Shown piece by piece: positions 11,895 to 21,127 of a stretch of DNA of 64,000 nt. The notes beneath the pieces were generated by a model. The model saw only the letters and a program-made list of their open reading frames with translations, made no database searches and had not been told where the DNA came from. Position 1 is the first letter of the stretch, and the number at the start of each line of letters is the position of its first letter. Source of the stretch: Galerina marginata (taxonomy: Eukaryota; Basidiomycota; Agaricomycetes; Agaricales; Galerinaceae); contig JAECYW010000028.1 in NCBI GenBank assembly GCA_023014335.1, positions 310,001-374,000 on the forward strand, written 5' to 3'. The position numbers and the translations under genes were made by a program.

Positions 11895-12040
11895 ACGCTG
11901 GAGAAGGAGAAAGGCTGGAGCACCGGGGGCAGGGATGACTCGTGTGGGCAGCACATTGCTGTCATTCGTCGTTCGACGGCCAACAGAAGTCAAGGGCGTA
12001 TATTCTCATCCGGTCACCCAGGTGCCCATTTCTTCGTCCA
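11895..12040 (+). pseudogene. Third UNC93-like copy, exon 1 remnant
   Basis: Only a decayed first exon remains. Bases 11,903-11,945 read like the acidic serine tail (EK..S...GG..DDS). Bases 11,962-12,024 encode VVRRPTEVKGVYSHPVTQV, which aligns with VFERPTGIKGIYYHPITQV of copy 2. There is a frame change between these parts and no membrane segments follow. The remnant is about 3.1 kb downstream of the copy 2 start, exactly where a third tandem unit would lie, so the array once had at least three members. Confidence 0.72.
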
Positions 12041-12333
12041 TATTGCCTTTTACTTGTCAATCGTTATTCAGGTCTAATCCCTTAAGTGATATTGAGTTTC
12101 GTCTGTTTTATGTAGGGCTTCGAATCGCTTTCCAAGGCCCACGGACAGGCTACTGTATCTGAGAAACATTAGTTTCTTTTTCTTCTTCGAATTGTAAATT
12201 TTGCTACAATTTTGCTGCAGGAATTGTATGTACACTTTTCTCACAACGGCGACCAGATTTCTCTTGATCTTATCCATCTTATCTTATCTCACGGTCGCTT
12301 GAAACGACTGCATCTCCCTTACCACTAACCCCC

Positions 12334-14968
12334 ATGGCGGACATCACTGTGGACACAGCTACCCAAGCAAACTATTCAGAAATTGCGACTGAACATGTAG
12401 CTTTTGATTGGAATGTCGATTTCGAAGCAAAAGTTCTCAATGGTTCGGCGACTCACGATATGACGGTGAAAAAGGATGGTGTCGAAGAAGCAATGTCGGT
12501 TTTTGACTGTCAGACGCGTATTACTCTTTTTCACGTCTCTCCAGTTTCGATACAGGTGATCTGGACATCAGTTCCATCACGGTTGATGGAAAAACCGTCC
12601 AAGTTCAGTGGTCGTATGAGCTACGATGTCGAAGTGATTGCATTGAACGCCTGAAATTTGACAGTACGATGTCAAACCCAAGCACCCAGTCATGGGTTCA
12701 GCTCTGCACGTCACACTTCCCAAGGGATTGAAGGCCGGATCGTCTGTATCGGTGAAGATCAACTATAAAACTACGGAAGAATGCACCGCATTGCAATGGC
12801 TGGGTGAAGAGTGGGCCGCCTTGTTTGTCGCATCTTGGTGGTATTTTCTGATTCTGAATCATAGTCAGACGCAAGGGAAGACGTTCCCATATTTATTCAG
12901 TCAATGCCAACCTATCTATGCGCGCAGTCTTGCGCCATTGCAAGGTTTGACCTTATGCTCAATGAGGAGTCTCTTTCGACTTATAAAATATTTTCAGATA
13001 CACCATCTAACAAAATCGTGCGCCAGACCTGAATTTACAATATGATACCACAAAACTTATTATAATGCAGAAATATTCTGCCAAAGTCTCCTCCGTGCTA
13101 CCCGTTTTGCTCTCTGCCAGGCTCGTATCGCCAGCTTCTGGTGGGCCTCCTCATGACGGTAAAGTCATTGGGAAGGACGTAGTAACGTACACCTATACTC
13201 AGGTCAGCTTCCTTCTCCGCCATTTTTCCATCTTATCCTGATTACTTTGAAGCCTGTGCCTATCCCATCGTACTTGATCGCCATCGCCGTTGGCAACGTT
13301 CGTTACCGCCCTTTCTCCAAGCCCGATGACAAGCAATGGACCAGCGGAATATGGGCTGAGCCCGAGATGATTGACGCTGCATATTGGGAATTCAGTGAAG
13401 ATACGACAAGGTGCTACTTTTGACCTCGAGACTCGACTTGGCGATTGACCTTTTTGGATAGATTTCTGGCTGCAGAGGAGAAGCTTGTTACGCCTTACAA
13501 ATTCGGTGTCTACGACCTCCTTGTGCTGCCTCCGTCCTTCCCCTATGGAGGAATGGTAGGTTTTGATCTCTTTAAACATTTACACAATGTTAATTCCAGT
13601 AGGAAAATGCTTGTTTGTCATTTTTAACTCCCAGTGAGTGGTCGTCGTGATCTTTGATGTGAGAGCTTCAAAAATTGAAACGTACCAGCTCTCTTGACTG
13701 GCGACAGGACTCTGGTGGACGTAGTGGTTCACGAGCTCACTCACTCGTGGTTTGGCAATGGTGTCACGTAACTTGATTTCCTCATTATTTCATCCGCCAG
13801 CCAGCCAACGATAATCTTCCAGCCACGCCAACCCGTCACACTTTTGGCTCAACGAGGGATGGACTACATACATTGAACGCGTTCTCCAGCAGGTTTTGCA
13901 CTCTCCTGCCGAGCGCGGCTTCTCATATGTTATTGGATCAAAAGCGCTTTACGACTCACTCAAGCAGTACGAAAGTCGGCCCAAGTACCAGAGACTTGTG
14001 ATCAACTTTGACGAAGGAGAAGACCCAGACGACGCATACAGCAGCATTCCATACGAGAAGGGTGCAAACTTCATTCTCTATCTTGGTATGCTCATATTTA
14101 GTAGCAGCTGTTTCTCTCTCCTGACCAAGAATCCCAACTCAAGAACGCACGCTGGGAGGCCTCGATGTTTTCTTGCCCTATGTTAGGGACTACGTCGACA
14201 CCTACATTGGCAAGAGTATAACCACCGCTGAGTGGAAGGAACACCTTTACGGCTACTGGAAGAAGCACGGCGGGCCAGAGAAGATCAAGGCATTGGATAG
14301 TGTTGATTGGGATGCCTGGTTCTACGGTGAAGGCACAGAGCTCCCGGTTAAAATGGACTATGATATTACCCTGGCTGAAACGGCGTACAAACTGGCAGAG
14401 AGATGGGATGCCGCTCGCAAGGCTGATGTATCCCAGCTGGATTTCAAGGAAACTGACTTGAAAGATTTCAACTCTAATCAGATTGGTTCGTTCTTTGAGC
14501 TATTTAATTAACAGTTGAGTTTTGACTTACCTGATGGATTTCAGTGGCCTTCCTGGAGAAACTCCAGGCCTATCCACCTCTGCCTTCCGAGTTGCTTCTC
14601 CACCTGGGAAGCCTGTATCATTTCGACTCAACACCAAATGCCGAAATACGCCTCCGTTTCTACGGAGTAGCCCTCGCAGATCCTGAATCATCTGGTGCAA
14701 AAACTCTCGCAGTTGATGCCGCGAAGTGGGTAATTGGTGACGACGGCTCTGGGGTCATCAAAGGAAGGATGAAGTTCTGCAGACCGGTGTTACGCGCTGT
14801 GTTCAAGGTAGACAGGGATCTAGCCATCAGCAGCTGGGAGAAAGGGAAGGCGGGATTCCACCCAATTGCCAGGAAGCTTATCGAGAAGGTAAACAGACCA
14901 AACATTGAGAAATCTAGTATTTACTGACAGTTGTCTAGGACATGGGGATCACTTCAGTGAAAGCTTAG
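12334..14968 (+). CDS. LAP2: Leukotriene A4 hydrolase-type zinc aminopeptidase (M1 family)
   Basis: Cytosolic bifunctional epoxide hydrolase/aminopeptidase of the LTA4H family (yeast LAP2). Fourteen exons: 12334-12494, 12545-12602, 12665-12810, 12865-12944, 12998-13017, 13071-13202, 13253-13410, 13462-13555, 13603-13633, 13689-13767, 13823-14085, 14144-14485, 14545-14888 and 14939-14968, giving 645 residues with phases consistent throughout. Seen: PYLFSQCQ and QDTPSNKI in the N-terminal saddle; the substrate-binding PYGGMEN (residues 279-285); and the zinc motif HELTH at 308-312 with the third ligand E331 (HExxH-x18-E) in [13 protein letters not shown]. The ARM-like C-terminal domain contains DWDAWFYG, which corresponds to human DWNAWLYS. 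Donors GTCGGT, GTTCAG and GTGGGC are weak, so the early junctions are least certain. The gene converges with the ArfGAP, leaving 162 bases between stops. Confidence 0.92.
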
Positions 14969-15130
14969 TGATGTCAGTAAAACTTCCAGAACCGACAATG
15001 TGAATAACAACGACCACTCCAGACTGAAGAGCGAATAAACAGTACATCTCATAAATGTATTACCAAAATTTAGGTAAAACAACAATAACTCATCTAACCA
15101 AGAGAATTAGCCGCATGAGTCTGGTATCTA

Positions 15131-16578
15131 TCACTTAAATCCACCCCAGATATCTCCAAATACATCATCCTTCTTTTGCACAGGCTGGGTTGAAAAAGAG
15201 GATCCAAAAAGATCCTGTGCTGCCGACGCAGGAGCAGCAGCAGCTTGCACGGAGGGCGCGCCCCATACAGCGTTGGTATTGAATAAATTTTGCGGTTGTT
15301 GCTGCTGTTGCTGTGGTATCGATGCAGCTGGAGAGCCCCACACATTGGGCTGAGCTGGCATCACGGAAGCGCCAGACCATCCTGACGTGGCCCCCCACAT
15401 ACCAGTACCATTGCCGCCCATCATCCCTGTGACAGGCACTTGTTGCTGTTGCTGCTGGATTGGTTGCTGCTGTGGCGCAGCACCACCCCAATATGCAGCC
15501 TGATTATTGAACTGTCCAAATGCTGTCGACGCAGCCGGAGCCGAAACGGGCGGGGCAGAGAACAAAGATAAGATGTCCTGCTTGACGTCCTTTTTTGGCT
15601 CAGGAGGCATAGCATTGTTGGCCGGTGTAGCTGGTGCGTGGAAGTCAAGCGAGAACAGATCGTTTTCAGGAGCTTTGGGCTGCTGTTGTACTGCAGGGGC
15701 GGCAGGTGCTGCAGCGGAGGGTGCAGGTGCAGGAACGACGCCCACTGGTCGGTTCACATAATTTGAAGATAAGAGTTGATGGGCTTGGGGCTGCCGGGTC
15801 GTGACAGGAGCAGCTGCGGGTGCCCGTGTCGAGAAGCTGTTAGTTGGCGCGTGCGTGGGACGAGACTGGCTTGTTGATGATACGGAACGATGTTGAGGCT
15901 GTGCGGGCACTGGTTGGGAGGAAGAAGCCTGCGGTAGTGGTGCGGAAGACGTATCGTTGTCCAAGATAGAAGGATCAGCTGGGGGAGGCCCGTCGAGTGC
16001 CCACCTTCGGGACTCGTATTTTGATCGGATGAAGGATTCCATTTTACTGATCGCAGGGCTGAAGTCAGATCAAACGCGGAAAGAGAAACAGAAAGACGCA
16101 CTGCTCAGGCGGAACATGTCCTTGCTTTAGATGCGCCTCCCAGTACAGGTTCGCAAGATGATTTCCCCACTTCTGGATGGACTGTGGAAAGAGGATCATG
16201 TTAAGATGGACGTGACTGTTGTTGAACCGAGTTATCGAACCTCCATCTGCTCCGGGGTCCAGACATCGAGGTCAACGGACTTGACCTTGCTGATATGTGT
16301 GCCCATTCCGCGATGAATTCCTGAGCATCGGATACATAAAAACACGCCACTGGAACCAATTCAGAATAGTACAAGGCGCATATATTCAGTATAACGTACA
16401 GATTCCATGATGCCCATCGAGGATCTAGCTGTCATCGTTAGTACTACACTTGACTGGCGTCCAGAAGAAACTGACCGTTGCGCTTGCAATCAGCGCAGAC
16501 TTTGTTGTCTGTGCGTTTGACGAGGTCCCTCAGCGTTCTCGCAAATCTGTCGGTGGTGGCTTTGTCCTGTCTTGACAT
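15131..16578 (-). CDS. AGE2: ArfGAP protein, AGE2/SMAP type
   Basis: GTPase-activating protein for Arf in Golgi and endosomal vesicle traffic. Five exons: 16578-16476, 16424-16400, 16349-16241, 16181-16102 and 16046-15131, giving 410 residues. Seen: the zinc finger CADCKRN, then [25 protein letters not shown], i.e. C-x2-C-x16-C-x2-C, with the arginine finger in [20 protein letters not shown] follows, then [11 protein letters not shown] and [14 protein letters not shown] closing the domain near residue 125. The rest is a low-complexity P/A/Q tail with NDLFSLDF and QDLFGSS, short D-L-F motifs like those that bind clathrin adaptors. The 25-base second exon was recovered only by splicing. The start MSRQDKATT is the family's usual beginning. 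Confidence 0.93.
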
Positions 16579-17421
16579 CGTGGTGGTGGTAGAGGCGATA
16601 CGTCTGCGGCTCAGTTCAACGGACTCGGAGTTGTGATCAAACCGAAATCTCAACGGCATTGCACAACACGAGCAAATAGGTGGCGCGGCAAAATGTGGGC
16701 GCGCTCTTCCATTTTGGGAATCAGGCAATACAAGTGGACAAGTTCGCAAAATCTACGTTGTATTCAACTTTCAGGAAATTAGAATCAAGTTCTGAGAATT
16801 GAGAACGCCAGATATCAGTTATTTAGATAGAGAATGTAGAATTTCACGATGGGACATCCAAGAACTGGATCCCTCTGTTAGTCACCAGAGCAAAAGACGA
16901 CTTGGAGAGTCTGGGAATAATCCGAATCTCTGAAATCCGGCTTTTAAGAAACTCCAAGCGATCTCAAATTATGTGCCTGGGGACAAATCTTACCTTGAAT
17001 CGTTCAAGAATACGTTCCGGAAAACACTTTACGACTCACGAGCACTAGTGACTAGTAATCCGACTCTTCACAATCCTGTTTATCGGTGGCGGCTTGACTT
17101 TATCATGTTGACTCCAAATTTGGTCCTTGTATCCCCCTCTGAGTCACTTGATCTTCGATAATGACCAGAATTTATTTTACAGTACAAGTGTCTATCTTAT
17201 GGGTCTTAGAGACGACGAAAGTGAAAACAACACTTGCACACAGAATTGCCACCTTGTGTTCAAGCTCATTATGGGGTAGGTGGCGTAGGCGCAAACAAGA
17301 ACCTAAATTAGCGGGGCATAAAAAATGATGCAACGGAGAGGGCTGGCTGTCTTCGGTCTTCGCACCATAGCACCTCAAACTCTCGTCGCCTAGCAGCCCG
17401 ACTCCTGCTCATCACGGTTCA
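16579..17421. other. Spacer between ArfGAP and F-box gene, with a shared ORF fragment
   Basis: No complete gene is seen. Bases about 16,655-16,720 on the minus strand read NGRARPHFAAPPICSCC, in frame upstream of the ArfGAP start. They resemble a fragment at about 18,950-19,020 (NGRRPQFAARPPNICAYC). An AT-rich CATAAAAAATG lies about 100 bases before the F-box gene and could be its TATA-like element. Confidence 0.4.
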
Positions 17422-18579
17422 ATGTCACCCGCCTCTTACAAACACGCCGGCGCCATTTTCTCATTGCGCACTGCTCGTTGGAGCCGTCTTAGCGAAGAAA
17501 CTTATGGATACATCATAGACCTGTCAGCATCAGAATGCAATACATTGGCAGCACTTCGCCTCGTCTGCCGCTCCTTCGCACTGAAGTCACGCAGGCATTG
17601 GTTCCGCGAGCTGCGCATAGATACACATCATCCTAAAAATCTCGATCTTTGGCAGGAAAGAAATGAAGGACGCCTAAAACTTTTGCAGAAAGACCCGATG
17701 CTCCTTGGTTTCATCAAAAAATTCATCGTTTATACGGACTCAAAGAGCCCCAAAAGCAAGAGGACTGCCAAAGCTCAGTCTCGGATCGTTGCAGGGTTTA
17801 TGAAATTGCTGGAATCTCTAGATCTCAGCGTTTCTTTTATTGATAGGACACCTACGGGCTACAAGAATTGGGTGACCGTACTTGGCATCACAGTCCGACT
17901 TCTTCGGTCCTTTCTCCGTGGAAAAAGGTCACTGACAATCGACTTTTCCCTCCTTAAACGACTGCAACGCAAGGCGCTGCCAAACACGTTTCAGGAGCTC
18001 ACAGTGCGTTTATTTGATGATGAAATTTCGACTGTAAAGGACGCGTTCTTCAAGACGATGCGTCAAAATCTAAACACCGTCACAACTATGAATATTGAAT
18101 TCGAGAGCGGACTCGAAGCCTCCCATTGGATTAACCGGTCGAGATTTAACGAAGGTGGCAACGAGCATCGTAGCCTGGGCATAGTGCTACGTTCTCCGAT
18201 TATTGACAACGATGTCAGGCATGTTGGGAATGGCGTACCCTCCCCTTTCGGTGAATTAGAGCTGGTATTGGAATTGGCGGCCGCTACTTCTGAACATAGG
18301 CTTTCGATAACGATCAAAATTGAAGTTACCCATTGCTTCGGCACAGATAAAACCATTTACTCAAAGCACTTTGGATGCGAATGTTGGGAGGCAGTCGAGA
18401 AGGATCTCCGTATATTTTCTTCAGTCGACCTTACTCTGGACTACGTCTTTAAGAATAAGGAAGATAGGATGGAGTTCGATAAACGCTATCTGGATAAGTT
18501 ATTTGTGATGGCGAAGGAGTCACCCTTACGAGGTTATATCAACAACGTGACAATAGTTTCTTCTATGAAAAGCCATTAG
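17422..18579 (+). CDS. F-box-family protein, single exon
   Basis: Predicted substrate-recognition subunit of an SCF ubiquitin ligase. The 385-residue frame has no introns. Seen: an F-box-like segment at about residues 19-65 (WSRLSEETYGYIIDLSASEC then TLAALRLVCRSFALKSR..WFRELRI), with the expected leucine/proline-poor helix pattern and the conserved LVCRSF. No clear LRR or WD repeats follow. The C-terminal 200 residues resemble the neighbouring gene at 19,444 in the order RELxVxxxx, ASHWINRSRF and IKIEVTHCF...DYVF. Expanded F-box families of this layout are typical of agaricomycetes. The target is unknown. The start is supported by similarity with the paralogue's start region. Confidence 0.75.
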   Translation: MSPASYKHAGAIFSLRTARWSRLSEETYGYIIDLSASECNTLAALRLVCRSFALKSRRHWFRELRIDTHHPKNLDLWQERNEGRLKLLQKDPMLLGFIKKFIVYTDSKSPKSKRTAKAQSRIVAGFMKLLESLDLSVSFIDRTPTGYKNWVTVLGITVRLLRSFLRGKRSLTIDFSLLKRLQRKALPNTFQELTVRLFDDEISTVKDAFFKTMRQNLNTVTTMNIEFESGLEASHWINRSRFNEGGNEHRSLGIVLRSPIIDNDVRHVGNGVPSPFGELELVLELAAATSEHRLSITIKIEVTHCFGTDKTIYSKHFGCECWEAVEKDLRIFSSVDLTLDYVFKNKEDRMEFDKRYLDKLFVMAKESPLRGYINNVTIVSSMKSH

Positions 18580-19443
18580 CCCAATAGACTTTTGCATTGA
18601 AAAACTCGGAGAGGCTGTCGCTTTATGCCGATAGCAACTCTCCGTGTAATTTTAATACGACATATATAGACTCACAAAGAAGTTGGAAGGTTGGTCAAGA
18701 TCACAAGAAGGATAGTGGATGTGGGGGCGATAGGCTATGGGCGGTATGTAGTTGCCCAACCGTGGAAGTTGGATACGTTTTCCACTGGCATCCGCCGTTG
18801 TTGGTGCTGAAATCACCGACCATTGATCATTAGGGTCACGCAGTGGGTATTACCTTGATTAGATGCACAGGGAACAAACGGAAATCCCCCGCATCTCCTC
18901 AAAAACAGTAACAGGTTGTCTTTCCGACTCAAGTTGCTTGATCGTTGTTGCAACCTGACAATATGCGCAAATATTGGGCGGCCGAGCGGCAAACTGTGGG
19001 CGCCTTCCATTTTTGGAAAGGAGTCGCAAACAAGATGGTAAGTTCGTGTTGTTCCAGATTTCATGCTCGATACTCACAAATCTTGTCCTTTTGTTACCGT
19101 ATATTTATTATAAGGGTCCCTTGTGATGAGGTATAAGTGCTCCTCGGAACTTCGAATATATCATTCTACTTTTCGTATGTGACACTCGCACAAGAACCTC
19201 GCTATGAATCCGATATTATTGAACCAAGAACAACATCGACTAATACAGATTCAGAAAGAGCAAGCTTAACATGGCATGAACAACCACAACGATTTTTGAT
19301 CTGTGGTTGTGATTGTAGAACATCCTCGAAATGTGGCGTTGCTGGAGGTCTTAAATAGCCAAAGGCCTCGAAAGATATAAAAAAAGCCATTGTCCTATTA
19401 CATGCGTTCGCCCATCCTATTGCATCCCTCCGGGACTAAAGTC
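18580..19443. other. Spacer between F-box paralogues with a minus-strand four-cysteine ORF
   Basis: Minus-strand frame 19,077-18,859 encodes 72 residues with two CxxC pairs (ICAYCQV and SVCSLCI) around NGRRPQFAARPPN. It could be a tiny zinc-binding protein or an exon of something lost. It has no visible exon partner and is not called as a gene. A TATA-like GATATAAAAAAA near 19,374 precedes the next gene by about 70 bases. Confidence 0.35.
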
Positions 19444-20241
19444 ATGTCCTCGACACACGCCTCCCCAAAGGCGGACAGATATGCTATCTTTTTACTTGTG
19501 GGCGGTGGCTCAGACGACTATTCTAGTTCCCCAGAGGAGTACTTGGAAGACTTTGAAATGGCACCTTGGCTGGAAAGCTGGAAACCTTTATCACATTCAA
19601 TGAAGGTCGACCTCCCCGAATTCCCATCGGCTAAGGTGCAAAAAGATTTGCGGGAACTCATAGTGGTGGTGCAATCTTCTGTCAAGGAATCTGAAATTAA
19701 GGCCGCCGGAAATGCGCTCCAGTTTCAAGGTGTTGGTCTGAAGGCCATGACCGTTCAATTCGAGGAGGCTTCCTCAGCTCATAAATGGATCCGAGAAACA
19801 GGATTATTTCAGAGGGGTAGGGCGAACGAGAAGCCAGACTTGAAAATCGAACAAACTGTCGTCGCCAATTTTGATCCCACCCAGGAGTTATGCACACTCT
19901 TGAATGATTTATCGACGGACCGTGACTTGCAGTTTTCGCGATTAGGGATAAAGGTCAAAACCGACATTATGCATTTCCACGACGGCATATTCGATAACTT
20001 GAAAAGCCTTGGGATCGCATGTTTGGAGGAGATCAAAGAGAAGATTTCGCATTTTGGCTCGATTCCAGTCAGCCTATTTCTGGAATACGTCTTTGTGACG
20101 GAGGTGAAGCTGAAGGCATTTCTTGCAGCTGAGCTGCATAAAAGACTCCCTAAGGTTTTTAATGAAAACTTTCGTCTAGAGACAGGCAAGCCGTGGCTGA
20201 AAATATTAGTTGAGACATCCTGCAAAACCCCAGTTGATTGA
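19444..20241 (+). CDS. Diverged F-box-family paralogue without a visible F-box
   Basis: Single-exon protein of 265 residues from the ATG at 19,444, or 283 from 19,390. The later start was chosen because MSSTHASPKADRYAIF aligns with MSPASYKHAGAIF of the gene at 17,422. After that the paralogue's F-box region (about 100 residues) is missing and an acidic linker (GGGSDDYSSSPEEYLEDFEM) replaces it. The rest follows the same order: LRELIVVVQSS, AMTVQFEEASSAHKWIRETG, LGIKVKTDIMHF, VSLFLEYVFV. It looks like a tandem duplicate that lost its SCF-docking half. If expressed, it could act as a substrate-binding decoy, which is inference only. Confidence 0.6.
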   Translation: MSSTHASPKADRYAIFLLVGGGSDDYSSSPEEYLEDFEMAPWLESWKPLSHSMKVDLPEFPSAKVQKDLRELIVVVQSSVKESEIKAAGNALQFQGVGLKAMTVQFEEASSAHKWIRETGLFQRGRANEKPDLKIEQTVVANFDPTQELCTLLNDLSTDRDLQFSRLGIKVKTDIMHFHDGIFDNLKSLGIACLEEIKEKISHFGSIPVSLFLEYVFVTEVKLKAFLAAELHKRLPKVFNENFRLETGKPWLKILVETSCKTPVD

Positions 20242-21127
20242 TAAATGGCCTTCGCACTGGAATTGCAGCTCCATTCGCCATTACAGCCGATCTTCATCGA
20301 TTTTGTAGTTCGTTAATCATTCCTCGCGTTGATTCTGGTTTTATAATCCAATCTCCCTGTATGAGGCCCCTCCTCAGAGATTAAGCGATGGTCCGATGTT
20401 CCGAGTGTAAATGCGCATTTTAAAAATCGAAAAACCAGTTTTAGAGCTCTAGGTTTAAATTCCAGACCTTGATCGCTGCACAGATACGATCAGAAGAACA
20501 CGGAGAGGAGGTGATGAGGCGAATTATAGGCGCCCACTCGGGTATCTATTTTAGGACGCGATGGCGTGCGACGTGCAAATTCAGAGATTGCGCATTGTCA
20601 TCTAGCAAGTGAAAGCGTTAGGACGTCCTTTGCTGCGCCGGCGGTACGGATAACTGCGAGATGATGACGGATCTGCAATGACGAAGTGGCACAGACGGCA
20701 TGGTACATCGATATGAAGGTAATGTTAGATTGAGGACGCGATAAGCCGTGCCAGATGACACGATCAAAATGTAAAATTGGCACCGGCTGAGGCCACGAGC
20801 ACCTTGAGCGCATGCGCCAAATGGGGTCTTGGCAAGGAGCGACACGTAGACAGGAATGTGGGTGCAGAGCAATTGCCCAGGGTATGAGGATCGTATAGAG
20901 TAGGACGGGGATTATGTAGCTGTGGGGAGCACGTGTGAATATTTATTTTGATTGTGGCTTTGGTGATTGCAACAGATTCGTTGTCTCTCCCGTCCTCGTC
21001 GTGGACCACGGCGAACAAAGCCCTTTTCAGGTGATTTTCTCTTCTTTCTCACCGCCATCACCACTGACTCACGGCCAGACAGCGCGTTTGTGTTGTCACT
21101 GCTGGGCCGGGGGACTTTGATCAGTCC
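20242..21127. other. Intergenic spacer and probable promoter of the Bni4-like gene
   Basis: No gene is supported. The left half may hold the 3' UTR of the F-box paralogue. Pyrimidine-rich runs from about 21,030 (ttctcttctttctcaccgcc) immediately precede the next start codon, which is typical of a core promoter or 5' UTR. Confidence 0.4.
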
